In this document: positions 10,801-20,108 of the stretch, in pieces
Layout: each line of letters begins with the position of its first letter
Position numbering within the stretch: the stretch's first letter is position 1
Assembly (NCBI GenBank): GCA_964200185.2
Contig: CAXNAD020000253.1
Location: 1 to 23,282 of the forward strand
DNA: 23,282 nt
Source of the DNA: Choristocarpus tenellus KU-1152
Taxonomy: Eukaryota > Phaeophyceae
Direction: 5' to 3'
Made by a program: the position numbers and the translations under genes
The notes under the pieces: model-generated
Database searches by the model: none
What the model was told of the DNA's origin: nothing
Seen by the model: only the letters and a program-made list of their open reading frames with translations

Positions 10801-11035
10801 TTAAGATGCATACTGATGGAGACAGGTATACCAATATGGACCCACTAATTCCCATCATAGCTTGATCTTCTATGGCTCAGGGAAAGATAACAGAGACAAA
10901 ATCCCACATTGTACCTCACACCTGCTCCACTTGTGCATAGAAGGCGTCCATATCGATGTGGGCCACTACACGCAACGGATCCTTGGGACCCATTAGGGAC
11001 CTGGACAACATGGACCTCGAAGTTGGGCCTGACAT
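2433..11035 (-). CDS. POLH: DNA polymerase eta (Y-family translesion polymerase), complete, 11 exons
   Basis: Exons on the minus strand: 11035-10922, 10602-10447, 10141-10038, 9575-9119, 8893-8620, 7782-7600, 7250-7082, 6236-6107, 5564-5466, 4773-3667, 2615-2433. All junctions are GT..AG, phases agree, and the product is about 991 aa. Family role: nuclear DNA synthesis across lesions such as UV dimers. Seen: HIDMDAFYAQVE (catalytic D28), VAVVQY (53-54), SYQARPFGVKR (Y84, R87, R93 match human Y52, R55, R61), ASTDEVYIDVT (catalytic D151/E152), ACGAAVVAHLR, CSAGVAHNKLLAK (366-378), helix-hairpin-helix RGWGGKLG (410-417), PKSIGSSKTFPG (470-481), and the little finger from SELFHWL to the FKPLSLLSLSA strand near 567-577. 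The tail holds RITNFF (589-594), a UBM with VLAALPVEIQREV (910-931), a basic stretch and PIP box QGSITTFF (981-988). ATG 11035 is the first in-frame Met after a stop. The exon 4/5 border and the intron 10 acceptor are the least certain points. Confidence 0.96.
3667..4773 (-). CDS. POLH: POLH exon 10: end of the polymerase core, disordered tail, UBM
   Basis: The largest exon: 369 codons, phase 0 at both ends (acceptor TTTGCAG, donor CAACAG followed by GTGAGG). It starts with the last little-finger strand, then a PIP-like RITNFF lacking the canonical glutamine. About 300 residues follow that are rich in Gly, Ser, Asp and Thr and look disordered. It ends with EVDPEVLAALPVEIQREV, which matches the ubiquitin-binding motif of Rev1, Pol iota and plant Pol eta, including the central Leu-Pro. 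This module would bind monoubiquitinated PCNA at stalled forks. Human Pol eta uses a UBZ zinc finger here instead, and none is visible. Confidence 0.92.
4808..4872. repeat. Compound microsatellite (GACA)n(CA)n(GA)n
   Basis: Three abutting simple repeats of about 65 bp in total. On the minus strand it reads (TC)n(TG)n(TGTC)n and lies about 35 nt upstream of the acceptor of POLH exon 10, so it supplies much of the pyrimidine-rich region. It also creates spurious Ser/Leu or Cys/Val open frames. Confidence 0.97.
5336..5457. repeat. 61-bp direct tandem duplication
   Basis: Two copies (5336-5396 and 5397-5457), each with TTTCTTAGGCATACATTCAA and TTAGAGTCATGAGATTTT. They differ at only a few bases, mostly near the end of the unit. 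The block starts 7 nt inside POLH intron 9, next to its 5' splice site. Confidence 0.95.
5586..5649. repeat. 22-bp tandem repeat x 2.9
   Basis: The unit TCCATCACATACACAGACAG plus TA starts at 5586, 5608 and 5630. It lies in POLH intron 8, about 20 nt upstream of the exon 9 acceptor on the minus strand. Confidence 0.95.
5741..5757. repeat. Short interstitial telomere-like repeat
   Basis: CCCTAACCCTAACCCTA, nearly three units of the (TTAGGG)n telomere motif, immediately after a short CA repeat in POLH intron 8. It is too short to be a telomere. Confidence 0.8.
5905..5921. repeat. (AT)n microsatellite
   Basis: Simple AT dinucleotide run in POLH intron 8. Confidence 0.9.
6365..6964 (+). other. 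Unassigned 199-codon open frame antisense in POLH intron 7
   Basis: Met to TAA, fully inside POLH intron 7 (6237-7081) on the opposite strand. Composition is ordinary (Ser/Thr/Leu-rich) with no recognised domain, signal peptide or repeat. It could be a nested gene, a transposon fragment or chance. The length is notable because the flanking introns are full of stops in all frames. Confidence 0.22.
8114..8166. repeat. 14-bp A/T-rich tandem repeat x 4
   Basis: The unit is AAATATAAATTTAT. The last two copies share an A-to-C change (AACTTT), so they probably arose by a later duplication. In POLH intron 5. Confidence 0.9.
8541..8572. repeat. 11-bp tandem repeat x 3
   Basis: TGGAGGTATGT is repeated three times (the first copy lacks its T), in POLH intron 5 about 45 nt from the donor of exon 5. 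Confidence 0.9.
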
Positions 11036-11244
11036 TACCCCACATATGTGGAAATAGAGCTCTGCTTGGCCTTATCCTCTCTTGAAACACAGATTTTGTA
11101 ACCAAGAAGGCCCTGAGAAAGCCAACGTGATCCGAACGAAGTTGTCACAACAAGGGTTCAATAGTGTGTTCAATTTTTAAAATATGAACGCTGCAATACC
11201 TATTGAACTCCCTCTATTGATACCATGAGAAAATCATCCTTACC
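11036..11244. promoter_or_regulatory. Probable bidirectional promoter between two divergent genes
   Basis: The start codons of the minus-strand polymerase eta gene (11035) and the plus-strand unknown gene (11245) are only 209 bp apart and face away from each other, so both 5' UTRs and core promoters must lie here or overlap. No clear TATA box is seen. An A/T-rich stretch (TTCAATTTTTAAAATATGAA) lies at about 11169-11188. That the promoter is shared is inferred from spacing alone. Confidence 0.6.
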
Positions 11245-11248
11245 ATGA
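11225..11248 (+). promoter_or_regulatory. Putative 7-codon uORF overlapping the main start codon (ATGA)
   Basis: ATG at 11225 opens MRKSSLP and ends at TGA 11246-11248, which overlaps the main ATG at 11245 in an ATGA arrangement. Both ATGs sit in the same context, TACCATGA. If the transcript starts upstream of 11225, the uORF would favour termination-reinitiation control of the main frame. The transcription start is not known. Confidence 0.35.
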
Positions 11249-14200
11249 TGTCGCGATCCAACATTGCAAGGGCAAACTTTAAGAAGTACCAAGAGCTCAC
11301 AAACCCCTTGGTGAGTTTTCTTCTCCTGTTTCTTCGTTCCTGCCTCCTGTTTGATACCAACTGACACGGCTCATGCCCAGTCCTTACCATACGATCTTTT
11401 TTTTATCACTATTTTGTTGGCACTTTGTTCGTCCGACTGGAGACATCGCGAGGAGAAGCCATGTATAGCGAAGCTTCTTCTCTCGAGATACTTATCCTAT
11501 GCTTGCGACCGGATGGCACCTGTGTGCCGACCATAGGCCACCGTTGTACATCGTACTGCCCCCCTCTCTTCGTCATGCGACAGTAACTGGCTTATTTGTA
11601 GTAGAGTTACCCCCTCCCCCTCTCCCAAACTTTCATCCCACTAAGATTAAATGCAGCCATGGTTCTGTTTATTACTTTTTAAAAACGGTCTTTGGTTTTA
11701 GTATTGTCGCCTGAACCGTCTGAAGCGGCAAAATAGCCACCTCATACCCCCCTAGAGGAATGTAGTCCTGACACCACTCTTTATAGACCACCTTCAAATT
11801 GCTTGTATAATCTCACTATCTCCGTGGTAAACACGCTCCCCCCATCGGTAACATCGACATGTTAAGCAAACCGATACTCCCAAACATAGCGAGACGCAGC
11901 TGTTCCCCTCGAACAAGACCGCCAGTCATGATGAAAGTGGCGACGACGAGGAAGACCATTTTGGTCTCGGTGCCATCATGGCCAAAATGAATGGTGAGCA
12001 TAAGCCACGCACCAGTGAGACCTACGGGCGCGGTGTTTCTTCTGATGACTCGGATGGCGACGAGGAGGAAGACGACCCCTTCGGTCTTGGGGCCATCATC
12101 GCCAAGGAGAAAGCTCAGGAAGTTCAAGAGGCGAAGCCAGGGAGAGGAGCCGAGTCGGGAATTGTAGTAAAGGCTCTGACAGGGACTAAGCGCGACAGGG
12201 ATCAGTGCGAGGTAGGTGCAAGTGCCGCCGCCACAGCAATGGCAATCTTTGGTGGGGAAGAGGCTGGCAGTGGGCCGAAGGAGGCGTTTGTTTCTTCGAA
12301 AAGGTTCTTGGGGGCGCGGGCAGGTTATGTCTTCAAAAAGGGGGCTCTAGGTTTAGGATATTACCTTGACCGGCACGGTGGTGGAGGGGTCAGGAGTGCT
12401 CCCTCCTCAGGAAACAGATTGTTGTCGAGCAGGGGCAGGGGGCAGGATGAGAAGAGTGAGGGCAAGTGTGAGGGAGGAGAGAACAATGGTAGTGATGATG
12501 CTGGGAGAGCAGCGAAAAAGGTGAATCAATTGGAAAGTGAAAATGAGAAAAACACAAACTGTTCATGATACTTTGTTGAGAAATTAGGCTAACTGTAATA
12601 TTGATCATACCAGATCGACACAACCTGAGTACCAAGCCCTTAGGTTGAGTTTCAAAGGAAAAATAGTCAAATTATTGGTTGGAGACATCCTCCAGTAGAC
12701 AAGTTTGTGCCAACATTCTAATCCACTACCAAACATGACTTGGTGCATGACTATGTAGGCAAGGGAGCCAGTGGATGTGAAAGCAGCTGTGAAGAAGTTG
12801 GGGGCGTTCCTGATCAATCCGAAGAAAACAGCCAAGGCTGCCAGTCTTATGGCAGATCTTATGGAGGCTGAACTGCGTCCGGACAATGCCCCTATGTTTT
12901 TTAGGTGAGATTAACTCAATTTCTCCAAAAAACGAGTTCATGAATCTTGTGTATCACCTCAAGATTTACCACAAGATTAGCAATGAGAGGAAGTTGCCTC
13001 CCTTGACTTTTTTTCCTAGGTTGAATGGTGCAGTATATCATTTTTCCTACCGTCCATAAAATGACACATTGGGTGATGCCAAAAGTTATCCTTCAACCAT
13101 TTTTTTTTAACATTTGACCCAATTAGTATGTGGGGCTACATTGATACAAATGTGCAACTTGAAATATCCTTGCAAATATACTGTTTTGCCCTGGGAATGA
13201 AACCTTGTGCTGTGTTGGTCTTGTTTACAGCTTGTTTGCAGATAGCTCTTGTTAGTCAAAATGGACATACTGCAACAGACCTTGTTGCCATGGAAGAAAT
13301 TCCTTCTTGAGTCCCCAAATAAAAAATATACTACTCTGCGCCCCATGGCAGTGTAGTTGGTTGTCCTGCAGGCGAATCTGCATGGTAACATGAAAAAGCT
13401 TGACTATAGGACATGCTAAGTCATTCCTTAGTGATGTGTGAAAAGTACAATGGCTGAGGTTGGAAACTCACTGGGTGATCATGAGACCTTGAGGACCAAA
13501 GAACACCTACCACTTGAGAGGCTTTGTGCATATGGATGAGAAGTGGTTTTTCATCTGCAAGTATGGGCAGATGTACTATCTTATGCCATGATGATAAGGT
13601 GCCCCTGTCCGCAAGTGGCAGCAGAAGGGCACATCACCATTATCCTCAAAGAAAGCTATTTTTGTAACAATTTCAATTGATTCTATAATACCAAAGAGAG
13701 AAAGTAAGTTAATAATTTATATAGAATTCTTGGCTTCACTTCCCTACTTTTTCTGAGTGCCGAGAGATAATAGTATATCATCATAATGGCTGCTAACAGC
13801 TAGTAGCAAGCAGTATATACTCTTAAGAGAGAAATCTCAAGTGTAGTAGGCAGTACTCACTTGTGTGTGGCCTCTAGGATGTGAAATGTGAATCAACATC
13901 TATCTTTTCATCCCTTCCCCCCCCCCACATGCAAATACCACTACTTGGCTAAGATGCTCTGGTAAAACATGAAATTAGACTGTTGTCGGCAGGTGAACTA
14001 TTCATATTTAATAGCCCCGTGACAAGTGGATGGAAAGGAAGTGGGCAGAGGTGTCTGGATTGTATGACATACATAGCAATGGAAAGTACAGCTTTGACAA
14101 ACTGTTCACAACTTGGAGGGTCCAATAAGTTCATCACATACTTTACACACTCAGACAGTGATTCCCTGGTTAGTGTAAGGTTCCTTTCTGATGCCCTCAT

Positions 14201-17200
14201 GCACTGTGGGTTCTGTGCTATAGGCAGAGCCTGTTGGCAGTCCCTAGTGTCTGTATCAAGCTGTATTGTGGCTATTACTGGAAAACCTTTGCCATTGATA
14301 TTTGTGGGATTTGGACACACTGAGAAAAAGTAGCATAGGGACTTAGCACAAGTTGGATTGCACAAGTGTGATCCAAAGTATACTAGACAACATCTCAACA
14401 TAGTCCAACATTTCAAACTTCCCATTTTCCTGATACAGCTCCAATGTTGTGTCCAGTTCATCTTGATTTTGACACTTCAGTTGTGTCCTTGGCGTGAAGG
14501 TGTGCTTGTGCAAATTACCTTGGGAGGTAATGCTATTTGTTAGTAGTGAAGATAAGAAGGTGTCAAGCCTCACGACCGACCCCCTTTGATGAACGTGATT
14601 ACATGGTTGAAATTGGAAGAGTGACCTGTGTGTAGTCTCTTCTCATTGCTTGTTTATTAGTTATTTGTGCTTCCTATGTAAGTCAACAGTTATGTCAAAG
14701 TAGTTGAATACAGAATAAATACCAATAAATAATCCCATACATAATCTGGATGTACTATTTTATTAGTTACATCACATGGACTCAATTCAACACAATAACC
14801 TCATACACACAAAAGGTACACCTCACTATTGTCCTATTTTGCACAGTGCTGGCTGTGATGTACTTCAAGTTTGGAGTTGTGATACTCAAGGTGCAACTCT
14901 CTCTTTATTAAGCATGTTCGTCATTGACTATCTGAAACCAAGACCATGAAACAGATCAAAGTAGGAATACAGGCATCCAGCGTTTCATCCCTCACTCATC
15001 ACTGGCTGCATTGGACGCCAGGTGGTTCTGTGAGCCAAAGCCACCAACAACTTGTCAACCTCACTAGTCAAGACGCATGTAGATCATTTGTTAGGATGAG
15101 GGAGGGTGAAGAATGGGAACCTATACCTAACTTTATACCTTCTTCAGATTGAATACTGGATCATTTGTGGAGCATTAAACCCTGCCCTCATTCCAACATC
15201 CCTAATCTCCAACACTAATTCCCCAAACTTGCACCACATTGATGTTCAACTCAAGGGCATTGAGACCTTTGGCAGCAGACCCTAGTGGACCAGCGACTGT
15301 GACTGCAGGGTCGTCTGGAGCACGTGTGTTTAGGCTACTCCTGGAACATTCAGACTGGCTGCCAAGGGAGGCAGACAGAGTTTCGGCTGTGAGCTGGGAG
15401 TTGCTGTTTGGCCTGAGAGAAGAGGTATATTATAAATATAAATATAAATGATGTATGTGCCATGTAGTACAAATGTTTAAAAGTGACATGTTAGATGCAC
15501 AATGTATGGTTTGAATGCCAGTGTACGTTTCAGAGTAAGTGCTGTATTGCGACAATTTGATAGTTAACACTATGGAAGTGTTTACTCTGTCAAATGTTTT
15601 ATGTGTAGTAGGCAGTGAGGTAAAAGCAATTGAAAAGTGCAGGGGAGATTGTGTGTAAATTTCTTTGTTCTGTCGACCATTTTATACACTGCAATAAGAC
15701 CATCTTGTACACTGCAATAAGGCCATTTTATACACTGCAATAAGACCATCTTATACACTGCAATAAGACCATCTTGTACACTGCAATAAGGCCGTCTTGT
15801 ACACTGCAGTAAGACATCTTATACACTGCAATAAGATCATCTTATACACTGCAGTAAGAGCGTAGTGGCTTGGCCTTAGGAGTTTTCTGAAACTGTTGGT
15901 GTTTTGTGATTGATCTAGGCTATTGTGTGAATAAGGTAGACCGCCTAAAGTATACTCCGTTCTCTGCAACTCTCTTCCTGTTTTAATGTCTCTGTAAGAG
16001 GTGGCAGGTTGATGGTTCAGAGGGCTTTGCTAGAGAGTATACTATTTTTGATCTGTAGCCTTAAGGGTATAAGTATTTGTGGATTTTAAAGCAATTATTT
16101 TTTAATTCACTGTGGATTTGGAATTTGAGGTAGAGATCGGGGTTAGAGATTGGGGTTAGAGTCAAAGATGGGATGGGATGGTAAAGCAGAGCAATAGTAA
16201 TAAGCGTTAGAACTTGATTCATTGATTCATCGATTCATGGTACCTTAATTTAAACCCTGCCCATGTATAGAAAAGCACACATATGCGTCCAGTCCCTATC
16301 TCCTACAACTTTTCCCAGTGACCTTACAATTTTTTGTACTCCTTTGGATATGATACATACTTTATGCCATCAATTGTGATGGCCAGATGCGAACTGACGA
16401 CAGTTTTCAGTTTGCCAAGGCAAGCAAACGCTTGCGTCAGGTAATTGAGGCCCTTGGAGGTGTGGATGCCGGTGCAGCTGCTAGGGCAGAAGAAGAGGCT
16501 GCAGCAGCAGCAGGAGATGGGGAAGGGGGGAAGAGTACGGTATCTGAGACCCTTTCTTTGGAGCGAAAAAAAGCGGTTTTGGAGGTTATGGGGGAGGCGT
16601 TCAAGAGTTACCACTTGGCCTGGGCATGCCCATCCATTGAGGTTACATTCAAGGTGATGCAACAACCTCATCTGCAGTGCATTTGGGGGATGTTCTTGCT
16701 TGAGCTCGCGTTTGTTGAGCATCATCTTGTGAGGTTAAGTCTCTACAAGTAGCAGGTCATTTTGACTAGCATTTTTCATTTCTCCTTTGTTCTCACTGGG
16801 TGTCAGGGCTCTGTGGGGTTAGGACATTTAACATGCAAAGGTTAACCACACCATACTACTCCACACAGACATGCCCTTCTCTTGTTTGCAAGTACAAGCA
16901 CTAATGTTGTTTTTGTTGGGGCATGTGAAGTATATTTAAATGTGCACTAGTATATGCATTGTGCAGGCGTTTGCCTTGTTTCTGTGTTGTGTTTTATCTT
17001 TTGAATCTGTGGGTTGGTAACCTCACAAGGCAAGAATCCTCTTGCATGCTTTGTGATGGAATTTTCCTACTCTATTTACGTCAAGATTACAAAACTAGGT
17101 AAATGCCGATGTGGTATTTGGAGCCAGAACTGGGACAAGCAATGCAGTGTGCAAGTGCTGGAGGTTATTTGCCGGTGCTAAGCATTTTTTTTTAAATGTG

Positions 17201-18122
17201 TTGATGGCCTTTGTGGCCTTGAATTGTACCTACCTGCCATTGCACTACAAGTGTCATCACTGGCATGAATACCACAGTACAACACACTTTTATTGAGTTT
17301 GTTGCTACTCTAATAATGGTCTTTGTTGCACTCCCCCCCCATCCCTAATGTCAGAGGCCATTTCATTGGTGATATCTATCCTCCTCCAAGAGTGCCCCAC
17401 TGCAATCCCTACCAACCAAAGCATTACATTTGAGAAAAGAAACAAACATTGACTCCTCCACTTCCTGCCCAAACTTCCATTGTGTTTGGCACATGTATCT
17501 TCTGTCCACTTCTGTACCCCCTTAATTATGTATCTTCTTACAGGCTGCCGCTGATCGTCGACTTCTCTTCCCTGAGGGAGAGCTCCGAGATGCATTGGAT
17601 GCCTTCACCGATGCCATTCACAAGCGAAAGAGCAACCCTGGGGGATTGATGTCAGCCCCGGCAAGGAGGGTGAGAGCTGTTCATTTGGTGAACGTTATTT
17701 TGGTCTGGTTGTTTGGTTGTTTAGTTATTTGGTTGTCTTGAGGAATTCCTGCATACACCTAGTGTGTTCTGCTTGGCCCATCCTTGAGAGGAAGATTCAG
17801 ACGTCTGTGCATAAGAAAGGTGACCTTGCGCTTTTCTATTACTAGGCAAAGAGCAAGATTGCCCTGTTATGTGCATGTTGCTCTCAATACCGCACGCCTT
17901 TGTCCACCCACTGTTGATTGCTTTGGTTTTGTAAACACCCCCATCTCCTCTTCCTCTTTCTAGTATTTTTGTCTTCATATATATATATATATATATACAT
18001 ATGTTATCTGCATCTGCTTATCAATGCATTGTGTGTGTGTGGTGGTTGTACAGGTGCGAGCAGTGGAGAGCACAGCCCACCCACTGATGAACAGAAACAA
18101 AGCTTCAAGTGTGATTCGATGA
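11245..18122 (+). CDS. Unrecognised acidic-repeat protein, 7 exons, about 487-498 aa
   Basis: Exons: 11245-11310, 11867 (or 11900)-12520, 12759-12904, 15256-15424, 16387-16653, 17544-17669, 18054-18122 (TGA). Phases 0,0,2,0,0,0 agree throughout. The N-terminus (SNIARANFKKYQEL) is basic. Exon 2 holds two copies of an acidic motif ending in FGLGAI (DDEEDHFGLGAI, then DEEEDDPFGLGAI), then RFLGARAGYVFKKGALGLGYY, a short pattern I associate with various eukaryotic proteins but cannot tie to a function. A Gly/Ser-rich acidic linker follows. Exons 3-7 look helical (VDVKAAVKKLGAFLINPKK; ADLMEAELRPDNAPMFF; RVFRLLLEHSDWL; SKRLRQVIEALGG), with an Ala/Glu run in exon 5 and a basic C-terminus ending SSVIR. 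No signal peptide or membrane segment is seen, so it is probably intracellular. The start of exon 2 and the 2.35-kb intron are the weak points. I do not recognise a family. Confidence 0.78.
11311..11866 (+). other. Intron 1 of the plus-strand unknown gene
   Basis: The donor is CCCTTG followed by GTGAGTTTTC. Two acceptors fit phase 0: GTTAAG at 11866, or the more canonical ACGCAG at 11899, which would shorten the protein by 11 residues. No convincing extra exon was found inside. Confidence 0.55.
13445..13680 (+). pseudogene. Decayed Tc1/mariner-superfamily transposase fragment
   Basis: One reading frame gives VQW..., then GFVHMDEKWFF, then YGQMYYLMP, then APVRKWQQKG. VH-x-DEKWF followed by a YYL segment and a P-x-RK-x-Q-x-K segment matches the catalytic-core region of Tc1/mariner-type DDE transposases of protists and oomycetes, where the Asp of DEKW is a catalytic residue. 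A TGA lies upstream of the motif and three consecutive stops (TGA TGA TAA) lie after YYLMP, so the copy cannot be active. No terminal inverted repeats were identified. It lies within an intron of the plus-strand gene, in the same orientation. Confidence 0.68.
13949..14461 (-). other. Unassigned 170-codon antisense open frame in an intron
   Basis: Long for non-coding DNA of this composition. It is Cys- and Leu-rich (for example CVKYVMNLLDPPSCEQFVK). A second open frame (14343-14573, with DELDTTLELYQENGKFEML) overlaps its 5' part in another frame, as expected for a frameshifted former gene. No domain is recognised. Most likely a piece of a second transposable element, given the mariner relic nearby; chance is also possible. 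Confidence 0.25.
15682..15861. repeat. Tandem repeat, 23 bp x 8
   Basis: The unit is close to TTATACACTGCAATAAGACC plus ATC. TACACTGCA recurs at 15685, 15708, 15731, 15754, 15777, 15800, 15822 and 15845, so the period is 23 with one 22-bp unit. Variants are TTGTACA versus TTATACA, and AATAAG versus AGTAAG. It lies in intron 4 of the plus-strand unknown gene. Confidence 0.95.
17977..17997. repeat. (AT)n microsatellite
   Basis: A 21-bp AT run in intron 6 of the plus-strand unknown gene, about 55 nt before the last exon. Confidence 0.92.
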
Positions 18123-19444
18123 TAATAGAGGCTACAAAGGGCAGACTTGGTGGGGACTGTGCCAACTGCATGGTGTAGAATGTTTGGGTCAGTTGCCAGG
18201 TAGCTATCAATTCATTGATACACACTTGTGATTGTTGGTGAACGTGCCTCCTGCTTCACTGGACTTGAAAGTTTTCGGTAGCCATGCTCCATAGTACTAC
18301 AGATTGCTCAGAGTGCTATAGTCTATCATACCTCACTATGAGACACTAGGCTGGCAGGGGAAATGCCTACCATTGCAAGAGATTGAGTGAGATAATCAAT
18401 TTGTATGAGGGGCAGGGTGTACATAGAGTCCCTGGGAGTCTTTTGTTGAGGGGGTCAAGTGACTGCTGAGCTTAGTAAGTCGTGGGCCTGCTTGTTCACC
18501 TGTGAGAAAATGGATGTGACTATGTGAGAGACCTTGTTGGGTGTTATAGGAGGAGATGCTTGTAGTGGAAGAGGATGGCGTACATACTTTTTCATCTCCT
18601 TCCATAGAAGAGTGTCTCTACCAGTTTTTGTTCTTTTCAGTAGGGGTATTGAATACTAGGTCACTTGGAAAGTATGATCCATAACCACAATGCTTTATCC
18701 AGTCTAAATTAAACTCTGATTATTGTACTTTTAAAGTAGTGATCTAAGCATTTGCTGATGAATATCTGCCTCCCCCACCTGTTTTCTTGTCCTGTCCACC
18801 TCGTCCAACAGAGCTGTACAATACAAACAGATGTCTGTCACTCTACATTGGGAAGTATTTTGAAGTACATTTCTGAAACTGTTACAAAGCACTACTACAA
18901 CAATGGCAAGATTGAGGGGGTAAATATACCCTGCAACTGTATAGTCATATCAACTGTCAGTCATTGAAAGCATACTTGTGTACTTAACCAGAACAATGTT
19001 GGGGTTGTTTTGTCCTCATGTTTGTCACCAGGACAACATTCACCAGCCAGTGCTCGATATTGCTTCATGCATATGTTGTCCACACAGTGCTCTTGTCCAT
19101 AATCTATAGTTCGAAGTACATATGCCGTCTAGCACTAAGATTGTGTCGAACATCTGTTGTCAAGAGCAATGCTCGATGCCATTTGCCTTGCAACACCCTT
19201 AGTCCAAAAAATACCAGTGCACATTTGTGGTAGTGTTAATACTAGCACAACATCTGTTGTCGAAAACAATACTTGGAACTTTTTTTCCATTTTTTTCTGA
19301 CACACATTGGATTGATCTTTTAAAACAGAGAAAGTAATAGTGGAAGAGAAATGTGGCAACATAAAAAGAATAAATAAATGCAAACGTAATAATTCTAATT
19401 TGCTCTTTGATACCTATTGTCCACCAAACAATTGTGGTCGTTTG

Positions 19445-19595
19445 CTCTGTAACATTTGTTATCCAGGACAACACTCTGTAACATTTGTTATCCAGGACAA
19501 CACTCTGTAACATTTGTTATCCAGGACAACACTCTGTAACATTTGTTATCCAGGACAACACTCTATAACATTTGTTATCCAGGACAACACTCTGC
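19445..19595. repeat. Tandem repeat, 29 bp x 5 plus a partial copy
   Basis: The unit starts CTCTGTAACATTTGTTATCC and ends AGGACAACA. Starts fall at 19445, 19474, 19503, 19532, 19561 and 19590 (partial). The first four copies are nearly identical, which indicates recent expansion. Degenerate relatives are scattered on both sides. Confidence 0.95.
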
Positions 19596-20088
19596 ACCGT
19601 ATGCTCTATAAGCATCCTCTCTTAGAGGAGGTATGTTTGTGTAACATGCATTAGTTCGTCAAACACTGACTGAGCGCTTTTTGGTCTGTAACGTCTACCG
19701 TCCAACAAACACATAGGGACATTTGCTCTAGATGTGTTCATTATCCTGGAAAATATTAAGCTTGCGTTATGCGGGCATTGTGCCGTTCTGGTTGTGGTAT
19801 TATCCTGTCGACTTCTGTTGGCTGGTATTAATTATACCCTTAAAACTTACATCTCAAGCAACAGTAGTAGTTTTTACTGCTCCACACAAGGACTATACAA
19901 AGAGTTCTTACCATCATTATTTTTTGGTTTTATATCTGAAAAATTGGTAACATAAGATCAGGCTCAAGTTGGTGGTTGTAATGCAACAATAGAATCAGAC
20001 CCTAAATCCAGCTCTCAACCTATAAACAAATACGTTCATCATTGACACAATCAATAAACAATTCATTCCTCTCACAGAGGAGTTCATA

Positions 20089-20108
20089 CATATATATATA
20101 TATATATA
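20089..20108. repeat. (TA)n microsatellite
   Basis: A 20-bp CA/TA run in the gene-poor stretch. Confidence 0.9.

Larger units (their letters stand above)
12905..15255 (+). other. Large intron 3 carrying transposon debris
   Basis: The 2351-bp intron runs from TTTTAG|GTGAGA to CTCAAG|GGCATT. It joins ...PDNAPMFF to ALRPLAAD through a split Arg codon. It contains a dead mariner-type transposase piece (about 13445-13680) and an antisense open frame of 170 codons (13949-14461). The rest is A/T-rich with nothing recognised. A further exon inside cannot be excluded. Confidence 0.5.

Noticed and set aside
15751-15969. 72-codon minus-strand frame with repeated LLQCTRW/CRCLTAVY segments
   Set aside because: It is read through the 23-bp array.
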